The notes under the pieces are model-generated. The model was given only the letters and a program-made list of their open reading frames with translations, was not told the DNA's origin and searched no databases. Made by a program: the position numbers and the translations under genes. This document shows, piece after piece, positions 1 through 12,380 of a stretch of DNA of 64,000 nucleotides. How positions within the stretch are numbered: the first letter of the stretch is position 1; each line of letters begins with the position of its first letter. The DNA is taken from assembly GCF_035582795.1 (NCBI RefSeq), contig NC_134377.1, positions 18,872,501-18,936,500 of the forward strand, read 5' to 3'. Source of the stretch: Mycteria americana (taxonomy: Eukaryota > Chordata > Aves > Ciconiiformes > Ciconiidae).

Positions 1-2242
1 CTTTGGTGAGGATCAGAGAAAGGAGAGGAGACAGAAGTGAAGCAAAGAAGACAAGGCAGTAGAGAAGATGTAGGCTAGGAAGCAGGGGAAGGACTGAAGA
101 GACGGCCTGTGCAGAGGGAGAGGCCTGGCACAAACTGCCAGGACATACAGGTCAGAGAAGAATTGGTTAAAACTGGGAGAAGTCCTCCAATGTCCAAAGG
201 TCCTCACCTTGGCCACCTTTTTGGCTGCTCCCATGAGTCAGTATTGTTGTGCCTGTCCCCAGAGTGCTGGAAGGACGGAGGCCATCTGCACCTGACAGTA
301 TGAAGCACGCCTGTTCAGAAATGATACGCATTTGCTTGACCGCCTGAATTTCAGAGCTGGTCCTGTGAGTACATGTGTCAGAAAACACTAATTCGAACTT
401 CCAGCATTTTTTCTGACTATGGCCTGAAATCAGGTGTCTTTAGACTGATTAAGCAAAGACAAACAGTGGTTACATTTTAATTGGTCTAATTGGTTACATT
501 TTAATTGAAGCATTTAACAAGTTGGTTAATTATTACTGAATTAAAACACCTTCAACTGAAAAAACATATGACACTTGTTCAGGTCAATTTTCTTATCATG
601 TGAAGTGTTAGGCACAAATACATCTTGAAAAGTGATCCTCAGAGACTCATAGTTCATATTATTGTTTACAAATCAAATCACCGTGCACTGTTGGATTGAT
701 TAATAACCATCAACACCAGATAAAAATAGTTACTGCTGCTGTCCTCAAATGATGCTCCTCTGCACAAGCCACCTCTCACTTCCAACACAGCTCAGTCCCT
801 GTCTATCCAGCTGGGATTCTTCCAGACACCGAAGACACAAAGCATCCTAGCCTGGGGAACCGACAAGTGCAGCCACTCACCAGGAGAAGGAATTTCCCCC
901 TAAGCTGTTTGAATAACTTGTAAAAGCCTTTTAACAGAACCATCTTGGAGACTGCTGGATAAAGAGGCCCTTTGAGAATTATGGATAGAAGTAAAGATGT
1001 AATTTATTTATTTTACAATCAGGATTTAAAACTGACATTCAACTTTCATAGCATCTACCATATATTATAGGGACACAGACTTGTCAGGCAATGACCATTA
1101 CTCTTAAAGTGTCAACTGACCCTGTAATTCAAGAGTTGAATGCACAGGCTTAGTCAGGCTTGGTCAAGTCAGGCTTCAGAAGGCTTTGCTGTACTGAGGC
1201 TCAAAGTAGCAGTCAGGAACTTCTCCTTTAAATGTGATAAATGATTGCCCAACCTATGACTTGGGGAGTCCAAGCCAGTCCACTCCAGTTTGCACCAGTC
1301 CCTGGACTTTGGCTTCCATCAGTGCCTTTTTTATTGTCCTTTACTCATCCCCTGCAGCTCTTATTGCCTGTCAGCTGCTGCTGGAGCTTCTCTTCCCTGG
1401 CATGAATATACAACTCACCAAAATTGTCGGCAGTTTCATCAGTAACCAACACAATAATGACAAACCAAATAGCAAGAACTTCATGACAAACCAAAGGGAG
1501 TGTAAACTCTGAGAAAGAATGAAATCACGTGTTGAAATATTATCTCAAGCTCCTCTTTCTCTATATATAGAGTGACTTTTTCCAAAGTAACCAAAGAAAG
1601 CGTCAGGAAAGATCTAGCCTGCAAGCTGAGATGACTACCTTTGCATGCAAGTTGGTATATGTTTCTCCTTTTTTTCCCCAAATAGAATTTTAGCAGTACA
1701 TATTTTTTTCCTTTCTGCTATTTTAAAATACCTGTTGTATGAATTAAATACAGAAAGAAAAGTAAATCTGAATCAGATGTGGTTAAAATAATAGTATGAG
1801 GTCATATCTGAGAGATATCAAATATCTTGCAAGGAATTATTTTTTTAAAAAGAAAGAAAACTGGATTTAAGAGCACATTTCTATTTAATGTCTGATAGAT
1901 AACAGAGGAAGACAAACCAAGGGAGTTCAGAGGAGAGCAACAAAAAAACCCCTGCATGATTTAATAGATGGAGGAAGGCTGGAAGACTGAAAAAGTCCTC
2001 CACAATACAGGAGTTATGAATAACAAAATATCTGAAAGATATAAACACCAAAGGATGGAAAACAATCCTTTCCAGTCAAGGAAGTATAGGAACCGATACT
2101 AAGAAAAGATAAAACAAAGATGTTTTTAAAAAGCAATTTTAGGATGAATATTAAGTTAAAAAAAATCTTCCTGAATTTAAAATCTATTAGACTGGAGATG
2201 CCAGAGAAAAATCAAGCAATGGTGTTATAGTACAGAATAGGG
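1..2242. other. Intergenic DNA upstream of transporter copy A
   Basis: No gene was recognised here. The open frames are short (under 95 codons), have no family signature and do not continue through splice sites. The sequence is AT-rich single-copy-like DNA. No CpG-rich promoter island or convincing TATA box was seen upstream of the first coding exon at 2243, so the promoter and any non-coding 5' exon of copy A remain unplaced. Confidence 0.5.
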
Positions 2243-2266
2243 ATGAGACTAAGAAATTTGCTGCAG
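2243..2266 (+). other. Candidate first coding exon of SLC2A11-like copy A
   Basis: The exon reads M-R-L-R-N-L-L-Q in 8 codons and then meets a donor (CAG|gtgcga). Its 24-nt length and phase 0 equal exon 1 of copies B, C and D. It lies 982 bases before exon 2, similar to the 944-base gap in copy B. The peptide resembles the start of mammalian GLUT11 as I remember it (M-R-A-L-R-R-L-I-Q). A start at the ATG inside exon 2 (3252) is the alternative. Nothing else upstream gives 8 codons and a usable donor. Confidence 0.68.
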
Positions 2267-5200
2267 GTGCGATATAAAATTTGCCGTTAGCATAGGGCTT
2301 ACTGATTTTCTTGCTGATGGGGAGTTTTGTGCTGATGTGAGGCCTTTTTTGTAGCACGAAGGGTAGTGGGGATGTCTAGTAGTAGAGACTGTGAATCTCA
2401 TTTCTTCCTAGTGCTTTGACAAACAGGACATTGTTGTAATTTAATATATGAATGTGCCAAATACCAAATTTATTCAGAACTGACTCCTTTGAAGCCAACA
2501 ATGTTGCAACATGGATAAGTTTGGTGCCGGTTCAAGCAATGACATTCATCTGATTAGAAATCAGCTTGTAAATGTTTGGCAGTCATTGTTCAGCATTGCC
2601 TTTGAATATGATCTGTTCTAGAGATAGAAGTGCAGCATCATGCCATCATTGCTGGACAGAATATCACTAGGACACTCAGTAACAGAGAGCAGAGGGAGTG
2701 GGAAGGATGAGATATGCGTGTATCGCAGTACTATATTGTGGGGGTATTCTTAAGCCTCCTATCAGATACAGTTCTAAGAAAGAGTGATTAAACCGTGAAA
2801 CTAGGAATGCCCTTCAATCTCTGAATGTTTATCTAGTCTCCGCCAAGTCACTGAGCAAAATATTCATTTAGGTGAGATAACAAGTGGGAAAGGAGGAGGA
2901 GGAAGGACAAATACATAGAAATCGTGCACATAATGCTTGCACATTGCACCATGCTCCCACAACTAGTTACCCTATGATAGTGCAGATTAAGATGCCCAAA
3001 GCTGAAGACAGAAGCACTGAAGTGTGTAACTGGGTTCTGGGAGACAGCTACGAGCTTTGTCTCTCCTCAGATTTCTGACTATCCTGTGCTTTAGTAGTTG
3101 TGGTCTTCTGTTGCACTCTGCGCTGGCTCCTTGGTCTCAGAGGAGGCAGGTGTGTGACATTGCTCAAGCTGTAAGAGTCCCTGAAGGTAAAACAAGACAT
3201 GTCTGAATAGCTATACGAGCTTTGTTTGCTGTTTTTATTTCCTGCCAGAAAATGAGCTACAGTCTCTTCCTCCTGGCTTTTGTCCTGGGCATTGGTGGAG
3301 CTTTCCAGTATGGGTTGCAGGTCTCCATTATCAATTCTCCTGCTGAGGTAAGCTCAAAAAATTGAGCTACCAGCATGGATTTAAATGTTCTTATGCATTC
3401 CTGCCTCTATTTGCAATCACTAACTTTTTCACTTCTGCTATCAAAACTAGACTTATTGTGGTTTCTTGGTTGTAAGAATAGCTGCTGTTGCTCTTGTGTT
3501 TCATTGGGTTTTAACTTCTGTCTGGTGTGACAGAACTGGGAAAGGGGAGGATGAGTGATGTCTATAAAGTCAGCCATTTTCCCCTTATTGAGTTGGATTG
3601 CTCACAGGACATTCTCCTCTTTCCAGTGCTCAGGGAGTCCTTTGAACCGTGTCCTTGGCCACACACACTAGGTCTAAGTGGCTGTCTGTAAGGTGAAATA
3701 GGACAGGGAAGGACTGTAGCTCTAGAGCTGAGGTCAGCACTGATACCTGCAGCTGGAAAAGGAAAATTAGGGGAGGTGTTTGTCATCCTGAATGCTGCTG
3801 AGCTCATACTATTGAGCTCATGCTATCACCACATTGGGAACCCTCATCAAGAATGAGGGTGCCATGGGGGCTATGAACAGTAGGTCAGAGAGACCCCACA
3901 ATGGGCCACATCATTGAGGGACAAATCCTGATCTCACTGAAGTCAGTTGAAGTCAAACCTGGATTTCACCCAAGGCATGAGGTAGGATGCAGCAGGAGGA
4001 CAAGAGAGACAGACAGATAAGTGGGAATGGAGGGGAGGATCGGGTAGCAAAACAACCAGGGTTTAGCACATAAACAAAAGACCAACGTGCCACCCTCTTA
4101 GTGGCACTCACTGTTGATATTTAATATCGATATATTTATTCATTGAATTAGTCATTGCACCTTGTTGCTAAAACATTAACTCCAGGGATGTTAGTGGCAA
4201 AATTCCCTTTGATTTCACTGGGGCTAAGATTTCAACCAAGGTCTTGATAGAAATGTATCAAAAAGACCAGTAAGTAGGTAAGAGAAGTAAAAAAAAGGTG
4301 CAGTTATGCAAAAACATGTTGGCTGAGTCCATTGTTTTCTGTTTTTCTTTTGAAGTACATCAAAAGTTTCATCCGTGAGACCTGGCTGAAGAGGTACGGC
4401 TCTTCTCCCAGTGAAGAGATTATTACTTTGATGTGGTCCTTTGTTGTGTCCATTTACAGCATCGGTGGGCTTCTGGGGTCCTTGTCTGCCGGATATTTGT
4501 CTGTTAGATTTGGAAGGTAGGAATAATGATTACATTAGTCTTTCTGTTTACACCCACAACTGCAAAAATAAGTGTGTCTTGGGAGAAACACTGCTTGTAA
4601 AGTGGCACTGTGAGCAGCCCAGAGCTGCTTCAGATGAAGGATCAGTTCAGTGAAGAAACAGAATGGCAAAATCTGCCAATGATCACAAAGAAAATCATAC
4701 CCTCTCCCTTACAAATTCCAAAGTAAAGCCAGTCCAGAGAAATCACATGAGGAGTGCCTGCATTTTAAAGTGAATTTCACAGACAACTGCTCACAAAGCT
4801 TGTTCTTTAGCGTAGATATTGGCTCCACTAGAGGCATCAAAAGCTTCAACTAGCTTATCAGTCCATGACAAAGTTTTCTTATTTTCATTTCCCATTTACT
4901 TCACTGCAGCTGATCTCAGAAGCTGGCACAGAGTCTTTGACCATGGTACAATTCAGTGCCATTTCTGTCAGACTGTGAATGACACATGGACAATATTTAT
5001 GGTCACATTAATTTAAATGAATTCCAGGAAGAAGGCCATGCTGTTCGCCAATGTCCCTGCTCTGTTGAGCGCAACTCTGATGGGACTCAGCCGGCTGTGT
5101 GGATCCTTTGAGATGATCATCGCTGGAAGGTTATTTTCTGGAGTGTGTGGAGGTAAATTAGCATTCCTGCCTATGGTATTAAATTGTTGGGAGAGCAGTG

Positions 5201-8200
5201 ACTGAGGGTCACAAGGATTTACCAGTCTGAGTATACGGATCACAGATTTTTACTAAACTCTGCAGAGGACCTGATTGCTGAGTGCATCTTTTAACTAAAT
5301 AAGAAAACACAAGCATAATTAAATTAATCATGTGTGACATCTCCATTTCTCGTTCTTTTATCTTTATATCCAATCCGTATAAAAAGTACTGCCAACTTGT
5401 GAAAAAGCCAAAACATGCAATATTTCAGGGGAGCATGCTCACTCAACAGAAAGCTGACCGCTGTTGTTTCTGTTGCTGCTTGTTGTGTCTGATACTGCCT
5501 TCCATATTACAGACAAGCGAATGGTTTTCAAGCTGGGCAATTCTCATTTCTGGATGCCTCAGAAGGTTACATTCTGCCAGTGTTTTCGATCCCTGAGCAG
5601 CTGGATAAAGATAATACTAACCAGCAAAAAAAAATGAAGACAGAAGATAAATATTAATTCACTGAGAAAATGGAATATATAGCATTTGTTAACTTGTTGG
5701 TTTCAAGCACAAAATAAGGCACATAGCATCCTGAGTAGACACTGAAATATATAATTTGAGATTAAAGGGAGCAATAGCAATCCTGTATATGCGTCTGTAG
5801 GAAACATCGTAAGAGAAGGCCAGCCTGATGAAGAACGGATTTCACAGCGGAACATACTTGCTTAGTGAAATATTTAGCAAAGATGCAAGGCCATGGTACT
5901 GGAAACATGCTTCATGTTAGGCAGACACATACTCGGCATGGTTAAAGAAGTATCTCAGACCCTAACCCTATATGCTTTGCCTGTAATGATCCCCTCCAAC
6001 ACAGCAGACCTATGGAAGTTTGAATTGCCCTGACAGTCATTTGTCACTGCAGGTTTAGCTCTGAATATCCATCTCATGTATGCTGGGGAATGTGCCCCAC
6101 GGAAGCTCCGCGGGCTGATTGCCATAACAGCTTCTACTGCCACTGCCGTCGGAAAGTTTGTAGGATTTGCTCTGGGTCTCAGGTAAGGGGGTCTGAGACC
6201 TATTTTATTTCTTCTGTTATTAAAATATATGCATATGTCAATGCAAGCCTATGGATAGGCAAAACAGCAACTATTTTTAGATATTTTTTCAGGGTATCCT
6301 AGACAGTCAGACTGAATTAGCTCAGCCCAAATTCCTGACTTAAGTGAATGAGAAGCAGAAATCATATGAAATATTTAATCCTGAAGAACCGCGTTGCTTC
6401 CTAGCAAAGACAGATCAAAATACAGATAATTAAAACCTTTAACAGACTTCAATGGGTTTGAAAGAAATCCATCTTTTGTAAGAACTGACCTTTAATTTTA
6501 ATTTTTTTAGAAGGAACAGGGAATGTCAGATCCATCCAAACTTTCTTGAAAATATACACAAACTGGCACACCCACCCATCAAATACACACGCAAACCCAG
6601 AAACCTATGGTGGATTCATTCCCTCCCCAGCACAGGCTCCTTCTGCCTGTCCTGTGCCAAAGATGGTCCACCCCATTCCCAGGCATGCATCATTCTGGCC
6701 ACAGTGTTCTCAAAGCTGCAGGAAACTCAGTGGCTGCTATTTGGGACAGTCAGTACCAGGCCGATAACCAGTGGATCCTGTCTTCATTGTAACCTGAGAC
6801 TCTTTGGCTCCGAAACAGAGGCACCAGCCACTGTGGGTTCTTTCTTCAGCACTTGTGCTGGGATACTGTTCATCCCTGTGGGCCTTCAGCTGTTGCAGGA
6901 GGATGCAGTTAGCCTTGCTGCACTCACCACTGAGAAACTGGTGGCAGCACTGTGTACTTCATGTGCTGCAGGCAACAGCACTCTGCTCTCCCCTTCTGCC
7001 TCCCACTGAGATTTTCATTCTTCTGGGCTGAGAAATGCTGGAGGCTCCTGGGTGAGAGCTGCCAGGACACACACAGCAGGGCCGAGGGACCACCCTGCTT
7101 CTGCGTGTGCTCACGCGGCCTGTCCACATGGTTGCTCAGCTCCTCTTGGTCTGCTGGTTTTGTTTCAGAGAAGTCCTTGGAGTAGATGCTCTCTGGCCTA
7201 TTCTTATGGCAGCCAACGCGCTTCCCGCCCTCGTTCAGCTTCTCACCCTCCCCTTCTTCCCAGACTCTCCCCGCTACCTGCTCATTGACAAAAAGGACAA
7301 GGAGGGGTGCATCAAAGGTACGGAAATGGGCTGCAAAGCATTCATGTTAGCAAAAAGTGGAAAATACAGTAAAGCCCCGCATAAGCCTGGAAGAGAGGTA
7401 CAGTTGGGAAAAAGACTCTGGGTCTTTTGGCTCTGAAACCACCTTCAGCTTTAATGAAAAATAGCCTCTTCTGTTTTGATATTAGTGCTCTCTTGGCACT
7501 AGTGTTTCCCTTACTCTCTGCCAGGATCCTCCGAGGGACGTGATCACACAGAGCTTGTATTTCCATCAATACAGATTCCGCCCTGAACAGTCAGGGTGTG
7601 AATAATGTACCGTCTGGCTCTGTGTAAGAAAGGGATGGTCTTTACTGTCATGCCATATCCATAAGCATTCCAGTTCTTGAGTAACCCTAACAGCAACTAC
7701 TGACATAAACAGAGAAACAGCCATTGTGGGTTTTTAACTATCAAAAGAGAGAACTCTTTGGATGTAGACTTATGTTTTAATGTAGGAGTCATTTCTCCTT
7801 GTCTATGTTTTGGTGTGTGCACTAGAACTGCACCTTTAGCAGGAGGGTATTTGGGGAAGGATTGTTAAGAATTTAGGCGTGATTTACATTGAAACACTGT
7901 AAGCAGCTACTGGACAAAGGTGAGGTCGTGATTAAGATTTATGGGTAAAAATAGATAGCAATGAACTGGATCTGTGTCTAATCTGAACCCAGATCTCTAG
8001 GAAGCAAAGAGCCTGAAGCTCAAATAAGGCACTCTGCAAGGCAGGAAGTAATCCTCTGAATTCACGTCTGTGCTGGCGAGGTTGGACCAGGAGTCATCTT
8101 CTCTCTTCCTCTCCTTCCAGCTGTGAAGCAGCTCTGGGGAGACGGTGACCATATGGCTGAAATAGATGACATGATGGCAGAGCAAGAAGCCATCCGTGGG

Positions 8201-11200
8201 GAGAAGGCTAAGAGCGTTTGTGATCTTTTTCATGACAAAGCTGTCCGTTGGCAGCTCATCACTCTCTTCCTTGTCTCCTCATGCATGCAGTTAATTGGCG
8301 TCAATGTGGTACGTGTGCTACTTTTCTCTGCTTTCTAGATTGCTTACAGTTTCTTGGCAAAAAGTAAGCTCTGCAACAAGTAGTAAAACGCTGACTGCAA
8401 CAGTGGCTGTAAGGAGGGGATCTGTTGTTACTGTTTATTATAATCTTTTCCCATGGAAGTCTGGGACCTGGGATAAGTTGAGAACTGTGTTTTAGCAAGT
8501 GTCATCTGAAGGCACCTCTATGGATGACCCTGTTATGACAAGAGAATGGAAGGGGATAAAATAAAATCTCAGATACAGAACAAGTAAAGAACAGCATAAC
8601 CTCCTCTGGGTCTCTGAACTCCGGAACGCACTGCCCAAAATTGTTCAGCTGTTTCAGTACAAACTGAGTCAGGTTTGTCACGTACACTGAGAGTGTATTT
8701 CCATACTCTTACCTCTTTGGGTTTTTTTCTAAATCCTTTAACTTTGCACTTTCTCAGATTATAGACAGTTACAACATCCCAGTAATATATGTGACAGTTA
8801 CTGATACATACTCTCTAATATACCTTTTCTCTGGAAATCTCTCTATCTGTGTTTCAGTAGATAGTATTGAGTATTGGAATAGTTATTGTATAAAATGAGC
8901 TTATAATAAAGGCATAAAAGTTTCAAAATCCAGATTAATTTTGCAAATTCAGAAAGACTTCAAGATTCATAAGACCCCTTTCTACCCCCACTGGTGCAGC
9001 AGTAACTGTACCATGAAGGACCAGTAGAAATTGAGCATATTAACAGTGGAATTTCTTATGCTTTAGGATTGCTTACATCCAGAAAAATAGTCACTATCAA
9101 AATCACTGCAAAGGCTTAAAGATGATGTAGAAAGATAATTTAAACCATTTGTTTAGTATGTACTGTCCACATTTCTGTATGCTCCTCATCCAAAGTACGA
9201 GACACTAAAATATGTGAAAGATGTCAGGTAGAATTATAACCTGTAACATAAGACAAAGGCAGTGCTAAAAGCAAGCAAGCAAAAAAAAAAAAAAAGTTTT
9301 TCTGTATTTGTTACTGGCTTCAAGACAGAGCTGCTAGTAAAAGCTGTTCTGCACAAATAAGCCTCGTGAAAACATTGAGAATTAGTTACTGAAATCAAGA
9401 AGATTTTCTGTTTTGTTAAGGCTTGATTAGTTATTTTCTGTCAAAAAAGACAGAAGCTAGTGTAAACGTGACCACATGGGTACAGCCTTCACACATTTCT
9501 GTTCTTTCCAGGTTTACTTTTATGCATACAATGTCTTTATAAAGGCTGGAATCCCCCCTGTTCAAATCCACTATGTCTCCCTGGGAGTTGGGATCACCGA
9601 GATCCTCACTACAGTTCTGTGTGTAAGTGGCTCTTCAGCTGAATTTAATTCTTCTGTAATGCATGGTTCATTTCAATCTTTAGAAATACTGTAAATGGAG
9701 CTTCAGGAATCAAACTTCTGCAACAAATCAACCGTAGTACTTTGCACTGATCACACAAAATCATCTCCACACACCCTGCAAATGTGGGCATTTATATTCA
9801 ATTTATGGGAGGATAGGAGAGTCTTTCCCTCAAAATCACAGACCCAGCCTTGGGAGTCGCAGTTCCCCTCTGTAGGAAGGGCAGATGACAGTCCTTGTGT
9901 CCACTTATCAGTAGGATTCGTGGCGGTAGGATTCATGGCAATTAACAGTGCAAGCATTTCCACTTTGCTGTCCTCCCTGGCTATCCTTTGCCTGCAGAGT
10001 GCTAACTCAGGCCTCCTCTGCCTGGGCAATGCTCCCTGCAGCCCTGCACCTCCCTACCTTCCCCCCCTCCCTGCAGCTCCTGGTGCCGTTCAGCCCCCTC
10101 AGATGTCTTTACTCACCCTCCAAGAGGAGGAACCACATCCCAGTCCCCTACTCTTCAGAGATCCCCTGCTTGGCCGGTGAAGGCAGCTACTGGAGCAGCT
10201 CACCAGTGACTGCCTTTAAGGTCTGTCCTTTGGAGCTGACAGCATGTCCTCCTGGTTGCAGGGTTTCCTAATTGAGCGTGCAGGGAGGAAGACACTGCTG
10301 TGGAAAAGCTACACTATTATGGCCTTGGCTTTAGGGCTCCTCACAGTCACGCTTTCACTACAGGTAAGACCCCACTTACGCATTAGAGCTATGTCCCGTC
10401 TTCATGTTTTATTGTATGGCAGATATCATTACTATTTCCCTCCTCCCAAATCACTTTTTAATGGGAGTAAAAGTATTTTTGGGGCTAACCATCATACTAA
10501 CAGAGGTCTGTTCCCAGCTATGTACATGCAGATTAAAGCCAATAGCTTTATACAGCCATGATCACTGCCAAGACTATCTCCTTGTGAAGTTTCTGGAAGT
10601 AGAGGAAACAGATGCATGTTTAACATTGACATACTTAGCAGTGATGAATGTTTCTAATGGAGCTGGATAAATAAAATTTTAATTTCTGATTTTATTTGCT
10701 TTTCATTTCCTACCATAGGATTCCTTTTCCTGGGTACCATACTGCTCTGTTGCACTCATCTTTATTTTCATCATGAGCTTTGGCATTGGGCCAGGTTGGT
10801 ATTTTCTACTGGAATGGTTTCATATACTCATTCCTTCCTCACTGCAGCCTTCAGGAGAGGTCCCAGGCATAGCTGTTCCACAGTTAGCGTGAATCCCTAC
10901 TCCTGATTCAGCACGGGGGTAGATGTTCCCCTCCATACTGTGGTAGGAGGTAAAACTTCATTTCATATTGCATTTCTACGTGCCTTCCTCCTGAAGAGCC
11001 AAGCAGCACCTCAAACACTTCCAGGTCAGTTAAAACCATTAACTTATGTGGCAATATGAAGCGTGAGTTACAGAAGCATCTTGCAAAATTTCGAAACTTC
11101 CTTTTTTCTCCAACATTTTTTTCAGCTGGAGTATTATGCCCCTTGCCTACAGAAATATTTATTCAGTCATACAGACCAGCTGCTTATGTTTTTAATGGCG

Positions 11201-12236
11201 CTACAAACTGGATCCAACTCTTCATCCTTGGACTTTTGTTCCCTTTCATTGTGGTAAGCAAAGTAGGGTGTTTTGTTTAAGTTCAGAGGGGGTTAGACCC
11301 TTCTTGAACCCAGAGCATACTTCTCTTTTTCAACACTTCATGCAAAGGACAGAGCCCAAACTAATTGCAGTTCTGATGGCCTCTTTCTTTTTACCCAGAT
11401 ATCTAGTGAAAGTGTAGCAAATGCACAAAATGCTGCTAACTCTACACACAGTTAGAGTGTGACACTGGCAAACACGGAAGCAGTGACAGAGGCACCAACA
11501 CTGTTAGACATCATGTGAATGTCGTGAGGGCCTCCCTTCTTTTCCCCCCTTGTCCTGTATGTGCATCTCCTTTGGGGTTAATGTGGAAAGTGAGCAGGCC
11601 CAGAGATTTCACCCAGCACTAGTAAGTAGCAGGAAACGAAAGCCTTTGCAGTTTTGGACTCTGCGAGGAGGGACAGAGCTAGCACGCTACGTACCTTCCC
11701 CAGTCTAGCACTGACTGAGAAGGATGGAGCAGAAAGGAAGAGTAATTGAAGCTCAGAACTTCTCTGAATTGTAAAGCAATGACATTCAATGTCTGCTGAG
11801 CATACAACTTTCCTCCTTCAAACAGGGAAGGAGAATTAGTTCATCTTACCACTCGGTGCCATTCCCCAGGGGGCATCAAGCAGGATTTACATCAACTGAG
11901 TCCCTGACCAAGTTTTTTAGTAAATACAAAACCAGAAACTCCATATCATAAGAGAAACAAATCTATCATAAGAGAAAGAAATCTAGATCAATTTATATGA
12001 ACACATTTTGTCTCTTTCTTTTCCTATAGGAAGGTCTTGGTAGTTTCTCTTTCATCATTTTCCTGACATACTGTCTGTCCATGGCTATCTTTGTCTTCCT
12101 GGTGATGCCAGAGACCAAAGGGAAGACCATGCTGCAGGTCATGGAGGAGTTCAACCGCCTGAACTACCGTGGACAGAAGAGACAGACAGCCCTACAGAAG
12201 AGTAACTGCTCAGTGATGATTGTTACTAGACTTTAA
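2243..12236 (+). CDS. SLC2A11: SLC2A11-like (GLUT11-type) sugar transporter, copy A, 12 exons, intact
   Basis: This is a facilitative transporter of the sugar-porter (major facilitator) family with 12 predicted membrane helices, likely moving hexoses passively across a membrane. Exons: 2243-2266, 3249-3347, 4356-4516, 5028-5152, 6053-6182, 7169-7317, 8121-8308, 9512-9622, 10262-10363, 10719-10794, 11126-11253, 12030-12236. Together they encode 499 residues. All introns are GT-AG and phases agree. Family marks: LGIGG in helix 1 (21-25), RFGRKK after helix 2 (92-97), E123 and GR at 128-129, GE at 148-149, PDSPR after helix 6 (211-215), QLIGVNV in helix 7 (286-292), ERAGRK (334-339), GIGPAG (385-390) and PETKG at the C-tail (458-462). 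The NVV in helix 7 matches the NX(I/V) pattern of fructose-competent class II GLUTs. The first extracellular loop has R48 where copies B and D have a glycosylation Asn. The first exon is the least certain part. The donor after exon 10 (gttggt) is weak. Among the copies this is the closest to ordinary GLUT11. Confidence 0.92.
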
Positions 12237-12374
12237 TAACAAACTCTCCACTCCATATTTTGCTCTTTTATTATTGTAGTGCCCAGAAGCCTCACTAAGC
12301 AAGAGAGAATCCATTGCTCCACAAACAGCACAAATGTGTATTTTAAAAATAATCACCTGCAGTGCAGGGTGCAG

Positions 12375-12380
12375 AATAAA
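12375..12380 (+). promoter_or_regulatory. Poly(A) signal of copy A
   Basis: AATAAA lies 139 bases after the copy A stop codon, giving a short 3' UTR. It is the first canonical signal downstream of the coding sequence. Confidence 0.6.

Noticed and set aside
3252-3254. ATG in exon 2 as the start of copy A
   Set aside because: It would remove the 8 first residues that all other copies have, and a fitting exon 1 exists at 2243. Not excluded for a minor transcript.
5960-5975. CCCTAACCCTA, telomere-like
   Set aside because: Under two full units; no array.
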